DNA from: an uncultured Parabacteroides sp.
Lineage (GTDB): Bacteria > Bacteroidota > Bacteroidia > Bacteroidales > Tannerellaceae
Assembly (NCBI RefSeq): GCF_947855115.1
Contig: NZ_CANTZW010000002.1
Location: 310,001 to 374,000 of the forward strand
Direction of reading: 5' to 3'
DNA: 64,000 bases
The stretch's first letter is position 1. Every line of letters starts with the position of its first letter. Position numbers and translations under genes: made by a program. The notes below the pieces were generated by a model that was not told the origin of the DNA, ran no database searches, and was given only the letters and a program-made list of their open reading frames with translations. Positions 17,495 to 27,001 of this stretch are shown in pieces.

Positions 17495-17535
17495 TAATAA
17501 CGGGCAGTATAACATCCTTATATTGCCCGTTGTTA
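17495..17535. repeat. Hairpin in the divergent lemA/cytochrome peroxidase region
   Basis: Arms 17495-17512 and 17518-17535 pair at 16 of 18 positions around a 5-nt loop; the core is CGGGCA/TGCCCG. It lies between divergent promoters, so it does not look like a terminator of either neighbour. The rest of the 17387-17715 gap contains the two promoters and nothing else that I recognise. Confidence 0.6.
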
Positions 17536-17679
17536 GAACCTCATACTAGGCATTATAAAAAAGGGCTTATTGCGATGAACCGGACGGAAGCTCGCCACAT
17601 AAATTCCATTTATCTTCTCATAGATAAAACATATCAATGAAATCCAAGGCTTTTTAAGACGCATGTAAGTGAATTGTTC

Positions 17680-17687
17680 TATATTTG
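17680..17687 (+). promoter_or_regulatory. Bacteroidetes -7 element of the cytochrome c peroxidase gene
   Basis: TATATTTG is a perfect TAnnTTTG 28 bp before the start at 17716. The nearest T-run to serve as -33 (17651-17655) is a little far. Confidence 0.55.
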
Positions 17688-17715
17688 CGCTTAATAAATC
17701 TAAATAAATATAGTT

Positions 17716-19083
17716 ATGCGTAAAACAATTTATGCTAAAATGGCGGTGTTACCGGTAGGACTCTGCGCTTTAGCTTTTACGGTTACTTCGTGTGGTTCTT
17801 CCGAGTACAAGAAATTCACCGGCAATGAAGGTAAGCAAGTTGCCTCTATCCTTCGGGAGAACGACTGTCTGGCTTGCCACTCTGAAAATGCGCCTCTGCC
17901 ATTTTACGGTAATTTACCGTTAATCAGTTCTATGGTGCAAGCAGACATGAAAGAAGCTGCTCTCTATGTGGACTTGACCTCTATGGTGGAAGCATTGGAG
18001 AACGACCAGCCCGTTTCAGAGGTAGACTTGGCGAAAGTAGAGAATACGGCCTTGAGCGGTTCTATGCCACCGGCTAAGTATTCTCATATGCCGATGCACT
18101 GGGGAACCAGCCTTGACAACAATGAAAAAGCGGTGATCATCTCATGGGCGAAGAATGTCCGTAAAGATCATTTTACGACCGAAACCGTAGCGGAAGAATT
18201 TAAGAATGAGCCCCTTCAGCCTCTTATGAAGAGCTTGCCTACAGATCCGGCAAAGGTGGAGTTAGGTTTCGCCTTATATCATGACACTCGATTGTCGGCA
18301 GATAATACGATCTCTTGTGCCACTTGCCATGGTTTAAACACAGGTGGTGTGGACCGCAAGCAATACTCGGAGGGCATTAATGGGCAGTTTGGTGGCGTTA
18401 ACGCTCCGACCGTGTATAATGCGGCGCTTAATTTTGTTCAATTCTGGGACGGACGTGCGGCAGACCTGAAAGAGCAAGCAGCCGGTCCTCCTTTGAATCC
18501 GGTAGAAATGGGTTGTACCTCATTCGACCAGATCTGCGAGGCTTTAGCGCAAGATAAGGATTTCACGAAGAAATTCACGGAAGTGTATCCGGAAGGATAC
18601 TCCCAATCTACGATCACGGACGCTATCGCGGAGTTTGAGAAGACTTTGCTTACGCCAAGTCGTTTCGATAAATACTTGATGGGAGATAAAAACGCACTTA
18701 CAGCGGAAGAATTGGAGGGGTATCAACTATTCAAGGACAATAAATGCGCTACTTGCCACGTTGGTGTAAATATCGGTGGTCAATCTTACGAGTTCATGGG
18801 TATTAAGAACAGCTATTTCGATTACCGGAATACAGGATTGACGGACGGAGATAACGGACGCTATGCCGTGACTAAGAAAGAATCCGATCGTCATAAGTTC
18901 AAGACCCCGACACTTCGTAACGTAATGTTGACTTATCCGTACATGCATGATGGGACAGTAGCCTCTGTAGAGGACGCTATCCGTATTATGCATGAATTTC
19001 AAGTCGGAAGAAAGATCAATGACGTAGAGACTGAAAAAATCGTTGTTTTTCTAAGGACTTTGAATGGAGAAATGCTTCAATAA
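17716..19083 (+). CDS. Triheme cytochrome c peroxidase lipoprotein
   Basis: 455 residues. The signal peptide ends in a lipobox (TVTSCGSS), so it is a periplasm-facing lipoprotein. Three CXXCH heme sites: DCLACHSEN at about residue 53 within a heme-binding domain, SCATCHGLN at about 200, and KCATCHVGV at about 345; the last two belong to a MauG/CcpA-type diheme peroxidase domain (FWDGRAADLKEQA, MHDGTVASVEDAI). It would reduce H2O2 with electrons from the quinone pool. A triheme architecture resembles enteric YhjA rather than the diheme enzyme. It heads a run of same-strand genes, 18 bp from the RlpA-like gene. Confidence 0.92.
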   Translation: MRKTIYAKMAVLPVGLCALAFTVTSCGSSEYKKFTGNEGKQVASILRENDCLACHSENAPLPFYGNLPLISSMVQADMKEAALYVDLTSMVEALENDQPVSEVDLAKVENTALSGSMPPAKYSHMPMHWGTSLDNNEKAVIISWAKNVRKDHFTTETVAEEFKNEPLQPLMKSLPTDPAKVELGFALYHDTRLSADNTISCATCHGLNTGGVDRKQYSEGINGQFGGVNAPTVYNAALNFVQFWDGRAADLKEQAAGPPLNPVEMGCTSFDQICEALAQDKDFTKKFTEVYPEGYSQSTITDAIAEFEKTLLTPSRFDKYLMGDKNALTAEELEGYQLFKDNKCATCHVGVNIGGQSYEFMGIKNSYFDYRNTGLTDGDNGRYAVTKKESDRHKFKTPTLRNVMLTYPYMHDGTVASVEDAIRIMHEFQVGRKINDVETEKIVVFLRTLNGEMLQ

Positions 19084-19101
19084 TTAGTTAAAAAAAGACA
19101 T

Positions 19102-19563
19102 ATGTCCTTCCGCTTGTTCTACATATTCCTTATATTTGTCACGTTTAAATGTGGAGAAGGAATATGGGCACAAGAGGAAGGGCTTGCTTCGTATTACCAC
19201 CATCGTTTCCACGGTAGGAGATCATCTAGTGGAAGGATTCATGATAAGGACGAATTAGTTGCCGCGCACCGCACGTATCCTTTTGGTACTTTTTTAAGAG
19301 TCACGAATTTGGAGAACATGAACAGTGTCATCGTATGCGTGACGGATCGTGGGCCTTATTATAGAAAACGGATCATTGATGTATCAGCAAGCGCCGCCGA
19401 AATATTGGGATTTATCGATAAAGGTATCGCTAAAGTACGGATAGAAGTTGTTCCCGGCCCTTTAGACCTTCGCTATCTGGATTTGATCTATCCGAAGATT
19501 CCTTATCTGGATATAGATTACTTACGTCCGGATCCACCTTATAGGATCAAATTTACGAAATAA
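19102..19563 (+). CDS. rlpA: RlpA-like double-psi beta-barrel protein
   Basis: 153 residues with a signal peptide ([21 protein letters not shown]) and the septal ring lytic transglycosylase RlpA fold: [45 protein letters not shown] and [13 protein letters not shown]. The catalytic Asp of the DRGP motif is present. No SPOR domain is present, and no lipobox at the usual place. Probable role: cleavage of denuded peptidoglycan at the septum. Confidence 0.9.
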   Translation: MSFRLFYIFLIFVTFKCGEGIWAQEEGLASYYHHRFHGRRSSSGRIHDKDELVAAHRTYPFGTFLRVTNLENMNSVIVCVTDRGPYYRKRIIDVSASAAEILGFIDKGIAKVRIEVVPGPLDLRYLDLIYPKIPYLDIDYLRPDPPYRIKFTK

Positions 19564-19574
19564 TATTAGTACAA

Positions 19575-20507
19575 ATGAAGCAAATTCTTATCACCGGGGG
19601 GGCCGGCTTTATCGGATCTCATTTATGCGCTCGTTTATTGGACGAAGGAAATGAGGTAATTTGTTTGGATAACTATTTCACGGGAAATAAGGAGAATGTG
19701 ATACCTCTGTTGAAAAACCCACATTTTGAGTTGATCAGGCACGATGTTTCGACACCGTTTTATGCGGAGGTCGATGAGATTTATAACTTGGCGTGTCCTG
19801 CGTCTCCTGTTTATTATCAAATAGACCCGATACAGACGATCAAGACATCCGTGTTAGGAGCGGTCAATATGTTAGGTCTGGCAAAACGGGTAAACGCCAA
19901 GATATTGCAAGCCTCTACCAGTGAGGTATACGGTGATCCTATCGTGCATCCGCAGCCGGAGAGTTATTGGGGAAATGTAAATCCGATAGGGTCTCGCTCT
20001 TGTTATGACGAGGGCAAACGTTGCGCCGAGACTTTATTTATGGATTACCATCGTCAAAACAAGGTTCGCATCAAAATTATCCGTATCTTCAATACCTATG
20101 GGCCTAATATGAGTACGAACGATGGCCGTGTCGTTTCTAATTTCATCATACAGGCATTACAAAATAAGGATATTACGATTTATGGAGACGGAACCCAGAC
20201 TCGCAGTTTCCAATATGTAGACGATTTGATCGAGGGAATGATTCGTATGATGAATACCTCGGATGATTTTATCGGTCCGGTAAATATCGGAAACCCGGGA
20301 GAGTTCTCGATGAATGAATTAGCTAAGATCGTGATTCGTTTGACGAACTCTTCCTCTAAGATCGTATATCGCCCGCTACCGGGAGACGATCCGAAACAAC
20401 GTAAGCCCGATATTACGTTGGCTAAGGAAAGATTAGGAGGTTGGGAACCCACGGTTTGTTTAGAGGAAGGGCTGAAGAAAACGATATTGTACTTTAAATC
20501 CCTCTAA
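19575..20507 (+). CDS. UDP-glucuronate decarboxylase (UXS-type extended SDR)
   Basis: 310 residues. Rossmann motif [10 protein letters not shown] at the N-terminus, catalytic [10 protein letters not shown] and YDEGKRCAE (YxxxK), and the UXS signature stretch ([47 protein letters not shown]). It converts UDP-glucuronate to UDP-xylose for surface polysaccharide or glycoprotein glycans. The N-terminal membrane region of animal enzymes is absent, as is normal in bacteria. It starts 11 bp after the RlpA-like gene. Confidence 0.92.
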   Translation: MKQILITGGAGFIGSHLCARLLDEGNEVICLDNYFTGNKENVIPLLKNPHFELIRHDVSTPFYAEVDEIYNLACPASPVYYQIDPIQTIKTSVLGAVNMLGLAKRVNAKILQASTSEVYGDPIVHPQPESYWGNVNPIGSRSCYDEGKRCAETLFMDYHRQNKVRIKIIRIFNTYGPNMSTNDGRVVSNFIIQALQNKDITIYGDGTQTRSFQYVDDLIEGMIRMMNTSDDFIGPVNIGNPGEFSMNELAKIVIRLTNSSSKIVYRPLPGDDPKQRKPDITLAKERLGGWEPTVCLEEGLKKTILYFKSL

Positions 20508-20572
20508 TAAACTTCTAATTTGGCCTAAGAGTATTCTAACTAAATATTCATAAGCGATAAGAGAGTGACTTC

Positions 20573-20580
20573 TACCTTTG
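20573..20580 (+). promoter_or_regulatory. Bacteroidetes -7 element of the metal efflux operon
   Basis: TACCTTTG is a perfect TAnnTTTG 17 bp upstream of the TolC-family gene start at 20598. Confidence 0.6.
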
Positions 20581-20597
20581 CGTAAAATTTAACGCAA

Positions 20598-21857
20598 ATG
20601 GATAGACGAGTCACTCTTTTACTTTTTGTATCTTTTCTTTTCTTCGGGGCGAAAGCCTCTGTTGTCTCCCTTTCCTTGAAAGAGTCCGAGCAACGTTTCT
20701 CTGAACACAATCTGGAAGTGATAGCCGAACGGTATAACATCGATATAGCCGAGGCTCAGGTGGTACAGGCCAAGCTTTTCGAGAATCCCGTGGTCTCTTT
20801 GGAGCAAAATGTCTATAACCGCTTGAACGGACGTTACTTTGATTTCGGCAAACAAGGGGAAACGATCGTAGAGGTGGAACAATTGATCTATATCGCCGGG
20901 CAGCGAAACAAACGTGTCCGTTTGGAGAAGATCCATAAAGAAATGGCCCTTTACCAGTTCGAGGAAGTATTGAGAACCCTCCGGAGCGAGTTGAAGGAGA
21001 AATTCGTAACGCTTTATTTCACCCGGAAATCCCAGTCTATTTACGATCGTGAGATCGATTCATTGGCTCATCTGTTGGAGGTTCTCAAGGAACAGAATGA
21101 GAAGGGGAACGTCTCTTTATTAGAGAAGTCCCGTATCGAGGCCCTATTGCTTTCCTTACGACAGGAACGGAATGATATCGCCAACCAAGTTATCTCCCTG
21201 CAAGGAGACATGCGGCTTTTACTAGGATTATCCGGCAATGATACCTTCGAGCCGATATTCGATGAGTCCGTATTAGACCGGATCGATATGGATTCCGTCT
21301 CTTTCTCGGAATTGACCTCTTTATTATATGAACGTCCGGATCTTAAGTTGGCGCAAGCAAGCATCAAGGCTTCGGAGGCAGACGTGAGATTACAACGTTC
21401 CCTTGCTTTTCCGGAAGTGAGCGTAAAGGGTACGTATGATAAGGCCGGTAACTTTATCGATGATTATTGGGCGATCGGATTGAGCGTCTCCCTTCCTATA
21501 TTTAACCGGAATCAAGGGAATATCCGGGCTGCGAAAATATCCGTCGCTCAAAAGGCTCATAAGGAAGAATACGCCCGCCGACAGGCCGAGAATGAGTTAT
21601 TTACCAGCTATGCTCGGTTGGAAAAGGCGATTCAGCTTTATCGTTCCTCGAACTATGGGTTGGAGAAAGATTTCGCCTTGATTATCGAAGGCGTGAACTC
21701 GAATTTCCAAAAACGGAATATCAGCCTCCTAGAGTTTATCGATTATTATGAGACCTACAAAACAACCTGCCTGCAACTTTACCAAACCCAAAAAGAAGTG
21801 TTACTGGCCTTGGAGGAGGTAAATACCGTAACAGGCAGCCATGTATTCAACTATTAA
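20598..21857 (+). CDS. TolC-family outer membrane channel (CusC/CzcC type)
   Basis: 419 residues with a signal peptide (VTLLLFVSFLFFGAKA) and the two-fold TolC repeat of long helices and short barrel strands (LFENPVVSLEQN, VEQLIYIAGQRNKRV; LAFPEVSVKGTYDKAG, LSVSLPIFNRNQGNI). It forms the outer-membrane duct for the adaptor and pump encoded next. Its 3' end overlaps by 17 bp the longest possible reading of the adaptor gene, but the likelier adaptor start is 16 bp downstream. Confidence 0.93.
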   Translation: MDRRVTLLLFVSFLFFGAKASVVSLSLKESEQRFSEHNLEVIAERYNIDIAEAQVVQAKLFENPVVSLEQNVYNRLNGRYFDFGKQGETIVEVEQLIYIAGQRNKRVRLEKIHKEMALYQFEEVLRTLRSELKEKFVTLYFTRKSQSIYDREIDSLAHLLEVLKEQNEKGNVSLLEKSRIEALLLSLRQERNDIANQVISLQGDMRLLLGLSGNDTFEPIFDESVLDRIDMDSVSFSELTSLLYERPDLKLAQASIKASEADVRLQRSLAFPEVSVKGTYDKAGNFIDDYWAIGLSVSLPIFNRNQGNIRAAKISVAQKAHKEEYARRQAENELFTSYARLEKAIQLYRSSNYGLEKDFALIIEGVNSNFQKRNISLLEFIDYYETYKTTCLQLYQTQKEVLLALEEVNTVTGSHVFNY

Positions 21858-21873
21858 AAGTAAATCAAACGAT

Positions 21874-22959
21874 ATGAATAAGCATCTAATCACATGCATC
21901 CTTTTAGTACCCTTGGTATGTTCCTGCGGGAAACAGGCGACCACTTCGGTCGATACCCGGGAGCCTTTACTATTAAATGATAGTTTACAAGAGATTATAA
22001 CACTGGATACGGTTCGTGACACACCATTAACCAACGAGTTGTTGCTCAATGGCCGTGTCAGTTTCAATCCGGAGCGAGTGGCCCATGTATACCCGATGTT
22101 CGGTGGAAATGTCACCTCCGTTCATGCGGAAGTTGGCGATTACGTGGGGAAAGGAGAGATCCTGGCGGTGATCCGGAGCGGTGAGATCGCCGATATCGAC
22201 AAGCAGCGAAAGGAGGCCGAGCATCAACTGGCTATCGCTAACCGTAATCTGGAAGCTACCCGGGATATGGCCCGCAGCGGTATGGCTTCCGACCGGGACT
22301 TCTTGCAAGCCCGGCAAGAGCAAGCCAATGCCGAGGCCGAGGCCAAGCGTATAAAAGAAATGTATTCCATTTATAACATAACGGACCCGTCCACCTATGT
22401 GGTGAAAGCACCGGTCTCCGGCTTCATCATCGATAAGAATATAAACCGGGATATGCAGATACGTTCCGATCAAGGAGAGGAGATGTTTACCATTTCCGGT
22501 CTCGACGATGTATGGGTGATGGCCGATGTCTATGAGGGAGATATCAGCAAGGTAAAAGAGGGGGCTACCGTTCGTATCACCACCTTAGCCTATAAGGATA
22601 TGGAATTTACGGGAACGATCGATAAGGTCTATCATATGCTAGACCAAGAAAGTAAGACCATGAGCGTAAGAGTCAAATTAAGAAACGAGAAGTATATGCT
22701 TAAGCCCGGTATGTTTACGAACGTATATGTACAGAGCGCGGTAAAAGGGGAAAGTATGCCTTGCGTAAACGCCCATGCCGTGATCTTCGAGGATGGCAAG
22801 GAATACGTTGTCTATGTCTCGAAGGAGGGATATTTACAAATGCGTGAGATCTCGGTGTATAAGCAAACCGAGAAGTTCTGTTACCTGCGATCCGGCTTGA
22901 AGGATGGAGATCGTATCGTAGACCGGAACGCTCTCTTGGTGTATAACGAATTAAAGTAA
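21874..22959 (+). CDS. RND efflux periplasmic adaptor (CusB/CzcB type) lipoprotein
   Basis: 361 residues from the ATG at 21874, which gives a lipoprotein signal (LLVPLVCSCGK); an upstream ATG at 21841 lies inside the TolC gene and would add 11 polar residues. The barrel-sandwich hybrid halves are visible (VAHVYPMFGGNVTSVHAEVGDYVGKG split around a helical hairpin, and YVVKAPVSGFIIDKNINR), then a beta-barrel domain (VWVMADVYEGD, VRITTLAYKDMEFTG, VRVKLRNEKYMLKPGMF). It connects pump and outer-membrane channel and may hand over metal. Confidence 0.93.
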   Translation: MNKHLITCILLVPLVCSCGKQATTSVDTREPLLLNDSLQEIITLDTVRDTPLTNELLLNGRVSFNPERVAHVYPMFGGNVTSVHAEVGDYVGKGEILAVIRSGEIADIDKQRKEAEHQLAIANRNLEATRDMARSGMASDRDFLQARQEQANAEAEAKRIKEMYSIYNITDPSTYVVKAPVSGFIIDKNINRDMQIRSDQGEEMFTISGLDDVWVMADVYEGDISKVKEGATVRITTLAYKDMEFTGTIDKVYHMLDQESKTMSVRVKLRNEKYMLKPGMFTNVYVQSAVKGESMPCVNAHAVIFEDGKEYVVYVSKEGYLQMREISVYKQTEKFCYLRSGLKDGDRIVDRNALLVYNELK

Positions 22960-22968
22960 CCAGACGAT

Positions 22969-25900
22969 ATGCACACATTCATAGATAATATCATAACGTT
23001 CTCCCTCCGGAACAAATTCTTTATCTTCTTCTGTACCACGATCGCCGTAATCACCGGTATCACCAGCTTTGTCCATACGCCGATCGACGCGTTTCCGGAC
23101 GTGACGAATACGAAGGTGACGATTATCACCCAATGGCCGGGCAGGAGCGCCGAGGAGATCGAGAAGTTCATCACGATCCCGATCGAGATCGCCATGAACC
23201 CGGTACAGAAAAAGACGGATATCCGTAGCACGACCCTTTTCGGTCTTTCCGTCATCAACGTGATGTTCGAAGATAAGGTGGATGATTTCTTCGCCCGCCA
23301 GCAGGTTTATAATCTCTTGAACGACGCCGACCTGCCGGAAGGGGTCACGCCGGAGGTACAACCTTTATACGGTCCGACCGGCGAGATCTTCCGCTATACA
23401 TTACGTAGCGATAAGCGTTCCGTCCGGGAATTGAAGACCTTGCAGGACTGGGTGATCGAGCGGAAATTGCGGGCCGTACCCGGAGTAGCGGATATCGTCA
23501 GCTTCGGAGGAGAGGTAAAGACCTTCGAGGTGAGCGTCAACCCGAACCAACTGATCAGCTACGGGGTAACGACCTTGGAGCTTTACGACGCTATCGCGAA
23601 AAGTAATATCAACGTAGGTGGCGACGTGATCACGAAAAGCTCGCAAGCGTATGTCGTGCGGGGTATCGGCTTGATTAACGACGTGAAAGAGATCGAGAAT
23701 ATCGTCGTAAAGAATATCAATGGCACGCCAATCCTTGTCAAGCACTTGGCTACCGTACACGAGTCCAGTCTTCCCCGCCTAGGGCAAGTGGGCCGTATGG
23801 AGGAAGATGATGTCGTACAAGGTATTGTCATCATGCGGAAAGGGGAGAACCCCAGCGAGGTAATCGCTGCCTTGAAGGATAAGATCAAGGATATCCAACA
23901 AAACTCCTTGCCGGAAGACGTGCGAATCGTATCGTTCTACGATCGTGAGAATTTGGTAAATCTGGCGGTCAAGACCGTGACGCATAATCTGGCGGAAGGT
24001 ATTCTGCTGGTAACTTTCATTGTGTTGATTTTCATGGCGGATTGGCGTACAACGGTGATCGTGTCGATCATTATCCCGTTGGCGCTTCTCTTCGCCTTTA
24101 TTTGTCTCCGGGCGATGGGGATGAGCGCCAACCTCTTATCCATGGGAGCGATCGACTTCGGTATTATTATCGACGGCGCTGTCGTGATGGTGGAGGGACT
24201 TTTCGTGGCATTGGACCGGAAAGCCCGTGAAGTAGGCATGCCCGCTTTCAATTTGATGAGTAAGATGGGTATTATCCGTCATACGGCGAAGGATCGTGCG
24301 AAAGCGGTTTTCTTCTCTAAGTTGATCATCATCACTGCCTTGGTCCCGATCTTCTCTTTCCAGAAGGTGGAAGGGAAGATGTTCAGCCCGCTCGCTTATA
24401 CCTTGGGGTTCGCCTTGTTGGGAGCGTTGATATTTACGCTGACATTGGTGCCTGTCTTATCTTCCATGCTATTGAAGAAAGAGGTGCGTGAGAAACATAA
24501 TCCGTTCCTTGCGTGGATCAACCGGAAGTCGATCGGCATCTTCGACTGGTGCCACGCCCGCAAGAAGCGGACGATCACGTTCGCCACGCTGATAGCCGCC
24601 GTAGGTATCTGGAGCTTCACCTTGCTAGGTAGCGAGTTCCTTCCGCAATTGAATGAGGGCTCTATTTATATCCGTGCGACCTTGCCGCAAAGTATATCTT
24701 TGGATGAATCCGTTACCTTGGCCAACCAGATGCGCCGGAAGCTGGCGGCTTATCCGGAGGTTCGTCAGGTCTTGTCGCAAACCGGCCGGCCAAACGATGG
24801 CACGGATGCGACAGGTTTCTACAACATCGAGTTCCATGTGGATATATATCCCGAGAAAGAGTGGGAAAGCGGACTCTCGAAAGCCGGCCTGATCGAGAAG
24901 ATGCAAGAGGATCTGGCGATCTATCCGGGCGTAGACTTTAATTTCTCGCAGCCTATCTCAGACAATGTGGAGGAAGCGGCCAGCGGCGTGAAAGGTTCCA
25001 TCGCCGTGAAAGTCTTCGGTAAGGATCTGTACGAGTCGGAGAAGAAGGCGGTAGAGGTTTTCAAGGTCTTGGAGACTGTAGACGGCATCGAGGATCTGGG
25101 TGTTATCCGGAATATCGGCCAGCCGGAGCTACGGATCGAGTTGAACGAGTCTCGTTTAGCCCGCTACGGCGTGGCCAAGGAGGACGTACAATCCATTATC
25201 GAGATGGCGATAGGCGGTAAGAGCGCCTCCCTGCTTTACGAGGACGAGCGCAAGTTCAATATCATGGTCCGCTACGAATCCGCTTTTCGCCGCAGCGAGA
25301 ATGAGATAGGCAAGATACTGGTTCCGGCGAAGGATGGTTCCATGATCCCCATTCGCGAGCTGGCAGACATCCATACGATTACCGGCCCGCTGATTATCTA
25401 CCGGGATAACCACGCCCGCTTCTGCGCCGTGAAGTTCTCGGTCCGGGGCCGTGATATGGGTAGCGCTGTGGCAGAGGCCCAGCGGAAAGTGGAGCGACAG
25501 GTAAAGCTTCCCGAAGGCTATACCTTGAAATGGACCGGAGATTTCGAGAATCAGCAGCGGGCTACCAAACGCTTGGCCCAAGTCGTTCCCGTAAGTATAG
25601 CGATCATCTTCGTGATCCTATTCGTCCTCTTCGGCAACGCCCGGGATGCCGGATTGGTCTTATTGAACGTGCCTTATGCCGCCGTGGGAGGTATCTTAGC
25701 CTTATTAATCACGAATTTCAACTTCTCGATCTCTGCCGGTATCGGCTTTATCGCCCTTTTCGGTATCTGTATACAGAATGGCGTGATCATGATATCGGAC
25801 ATCAAGAATAACTTGCGGGAGAGGCATCCTCTGGAGGATTCGATCAAGATGAGCGTGAAATCCAGGGTACGTTCCGTATTAATGACCGCCTCCATGGCGG

Positions 25901-26094
25901 CTATCGGCCTGCTTCCGGCCGCCTTGAGCCACGGTATCGGGTCGGAGAGCCAGCGTCCCTTGGCGATCGTGATCATCGGTGGATTAATAGGGGCCACGTT
26001 CTTCACTCTCTTTGTCTTTCCGCTGATGGTGGAGGCTTTTTATCGACGAATGCTCTATGATAAGAATGGTAAATTAGTGCAACGTAGGTTGTAA
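22969..26094 (+). CDS. cusA: Heavy-metal RND efflux pump (CusA/CzcA family)
   Basis: 1041 residues, the full length of the family. Inner-membrane proton-driven pump with about 12 helices: one at the N-terminus (FFIFFCTTIAVITGITSF), clusters around 340-540 and 860-1030. HME-type signatures include TPIDAFPDVTNTKV near the start and DFGIIIDGAVVMVE in TM4, which carries the proton-relay acidic residue. It exports Cu+/Ag+ or divalent Co/Zn/Cd; the metal cannot be decided by eye. Codon use looks more G+C-rich than in the signalling cluster to the left. It is 9 bp from the adaptor. Confidence 0.95.
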   Translation: MHTFIDNIITFSLRNKFFIFFCTTIAVITGITSFVHTPIDAFPDVTNTKVTIITQWPGRSAEEIEKFITIPIEIAMNPVQKKTDIRSTTLFGLSVINVMFEDKVDDFFARQQVYNLLNDADLPEGVTPEVQPLYGPTGEIFRYTLRSDKRSVRELKTLQDWVIERKLRAVPGVADIVSFGGEVKTFEVSVNPNQLISYGVTTLELYDAIAKSNINVGGDVITKSSQAYVVRGIGLINDVKEIENIVVKNINGTPILVKHLATVHESSLPRLGQVGRMEEDDVVQGIVIMRKGENPSEVIAALKDKIKDIQQNSLPEDVRIVSFYDRENLVNLAVKTVTHNLAEGILLVTFIVLIFMADWRTTVIVSIIIPLALLFAFICLRAMGMSANLLSMGAIDFGIIIDGAVVMVEGLFVALDRKAREVGMPAFNLMSKMGIIRHTAKDRAKAVFFSKLIIITALVPIFSFQKVEGKMFSPLAYTLGFALLGALIFTLTLVPVLSSMLLKKEVREKHNPFLAWINRKSIGIFDWCHARKKRTITFATLIAAVGIWSFTLLGSEFLPQLNEGSIYIRATLPQSISLDESVTLANQMRRKLAAYPEVRQVLSQTGRPNDGTDATGFYNIEFHVDIYPEKEWESGLSKAGLIEKMQEDLAIYPGVDFNFSQPISDNVEEAASGVKGSIAVKVFGKDLYESEKKAVEVFKVLETVDGIEDLGVIRNIGQPELRIELNESRLARYGVAKEDVQSIIEMAIGGKSASLLYEDERKFNIMVRYESAFRRSENEIGKILVPAKDGSMIPIRELADIHTITGPLIIYRDNHARFCAVKFSVRGRDMGSAVAEAQRKVERQVKLPEGYTLKWTGDFENQQRATKRLAQVVPVSIAIIFVILFVLFGNARDAGLVLLNVPYAAVGGILALLITNFNFSISAGIGFIALFGICIQNGVIMISDIKNNLRERHPLEDSIKMSVKSRVRSVLMTASMAAIGLLPAALSHGIGSESQRPLAIVIIGGLIGATFFTLFVFPLMVEAFYRRMLYDKNGKLVQRRL

Positions 26095-26098
26095 TTGC

Positions 26099-26106
26099 TA
26101 TATTTG
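26099..26106 (+). promoter_or_regulatory. Possible -7 element upstream of the two-component genes
   Basis: TATATTTG lies 5 bp after the pump gene stop. If used, the response regulator mRNA would have a leader of about 210 nt that contains the 22-bp-period palindrome array. Confidence 0.45.
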
Positions 26107-26176
26107 TAGCAAGAAAGTCCGGATTTATTAGGGAGGGCGATCGGGGTGATTATGCGAAAGCACTCTGCTTACTGGT

Positions 26177-26274
26177 CTTTTCACAGCTGTGAAAAGATCA
26201 TATCACAGGGGTGAAACGATCGTATCACAACCGTGAAAAGAGCGTTTCACTTCTGTGATACGATTAGTATCACC
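26177..26274. repeat. Array of inverted half-sites with exact 22-bp period (TTTCAC/TATCAC family)
   Basis: Four dyads of 16 bp lie at 26179-26194, 26201-26216, 26223-26238 and 26245-26260, each reading TWTCAC-N4-GTGAWA, with centres exactly 22 bp apart. The first extends to a 20-bp perfect palindrome (26177-26196). A fifth half-site (TATCAC) begins at 26268, one base out of phase. Half-sites therefore alternate in orientation every 11 bp, about one helical turn. The array lies between the metal pump and its response regulator. It could be a multi-site operator for a cooperative DNA-binding protein, or an expanded repeat; see the same geometry at 38011-38114. Confidence 0.85.
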
Positions 26275-26323
26275 CTAAGTACGCACTCTAATGATGGACA
26301 TTCTTATTAATACATACGATACA

Positions 26324-27001
26324 ATGGCGAAGATATTATTAGTAGAAGACGAGGTAAACATCGCCTCTTTCATAGAAAGGGGCTTGCGGGAGTTCGGACA
26401 TGAGGTATACGTCGCTTATGACGGTGCCGCCGGTTGGGAACTAACCCAGAAGAACGATTTTCAATTGCTGATCCTGGATATTATAATGCCGAAGATGAAC
26501 GGCCTGCAACTTTGCAAACAGTACCGGCAACGGTTCGGTTACTATGCCCCCGTAATCATGCTGACCGCCTTGGGAACCACCGAGGATATCGTTAGTGGGC
26601 TGGATGCCGGAGCGGATGATTATCTGGTAAAACCTTTCAGCTTCCAAGAGCTCGAGGCCCGCATAAAGGCGTTGTTACGCCGCTCGGGAAACGAATCCGC
26701 TCATACGGCGCTCCGGTGCGGGGACCTGGTCTTAGATCCTCCAAGCCACCGGGCTATACGGAATGGACAGATCATCGACCTGACTGTTAAAGAATATAGG
26801 CTCTTGGAATACTTCATACAGAATCAAGGAACAGCCTTGAACCGGATGAACTTGCTAAAGAATGTCTGGGACAAGGATTTCGATACCAATACGAACGTAG
26901 TCGATGTTTACGTGAATTATTTGCGCACGAAGATAGACAAGGACTTCGAACCTAAGCTAATCCATACCGTAGTGGGCGTGGGCTATATGATGGAAGCATG
27001 A
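26324..27001 (+). CDS. OmpR-family response regulator
   Basis: 225 residues from the ATG at 26324, where MAKILLVEDE gives the canonical receiver start; an upstream ATG at 26291 would add 11 atypical residues. Receiver: acidic pair in VEDE, phosphorylated Asp in LLILDIIMPKMNG, Thr in MLTALG and Lys in YLVKPFSF. C-terminal winged helix of the OmpR class (LTVKEYRLLEYFIQNQG, VVDVYVNYLRTKIDKDF). It overlaps the kinase gene by 4 bp (ATGA). Position next to the pump suggests metal-responsive control of the efflux operon, like CusR. Confidence 0.94.
   Translation: MAKILLVEDEVNIASFIERGLREFGHEVYVAYDGAAGWELTQKNDFQLLILDIIMPKMNGLQLCKQYRQRFGYYAPVIMLTALGTTEDIVSGLDAGADDYLVKPFSFQELEARIKALLRRSGNESAHTALRCGDLVLDPPSHRAIRNGQIIDLTVKEYRLLEYFIQNQGTALNRMNLLKNVWDKDFDTNTNVVDVYVNYLRTKIDKDFEPKLIHTVVGVGYMMEA

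Noticed and set aside
26177..26274. CRISPR array reading of the 22-bp repeats
   Set aside because: Units are short dyads without unique spacers of 30 bp or more, and no cas genes are present.
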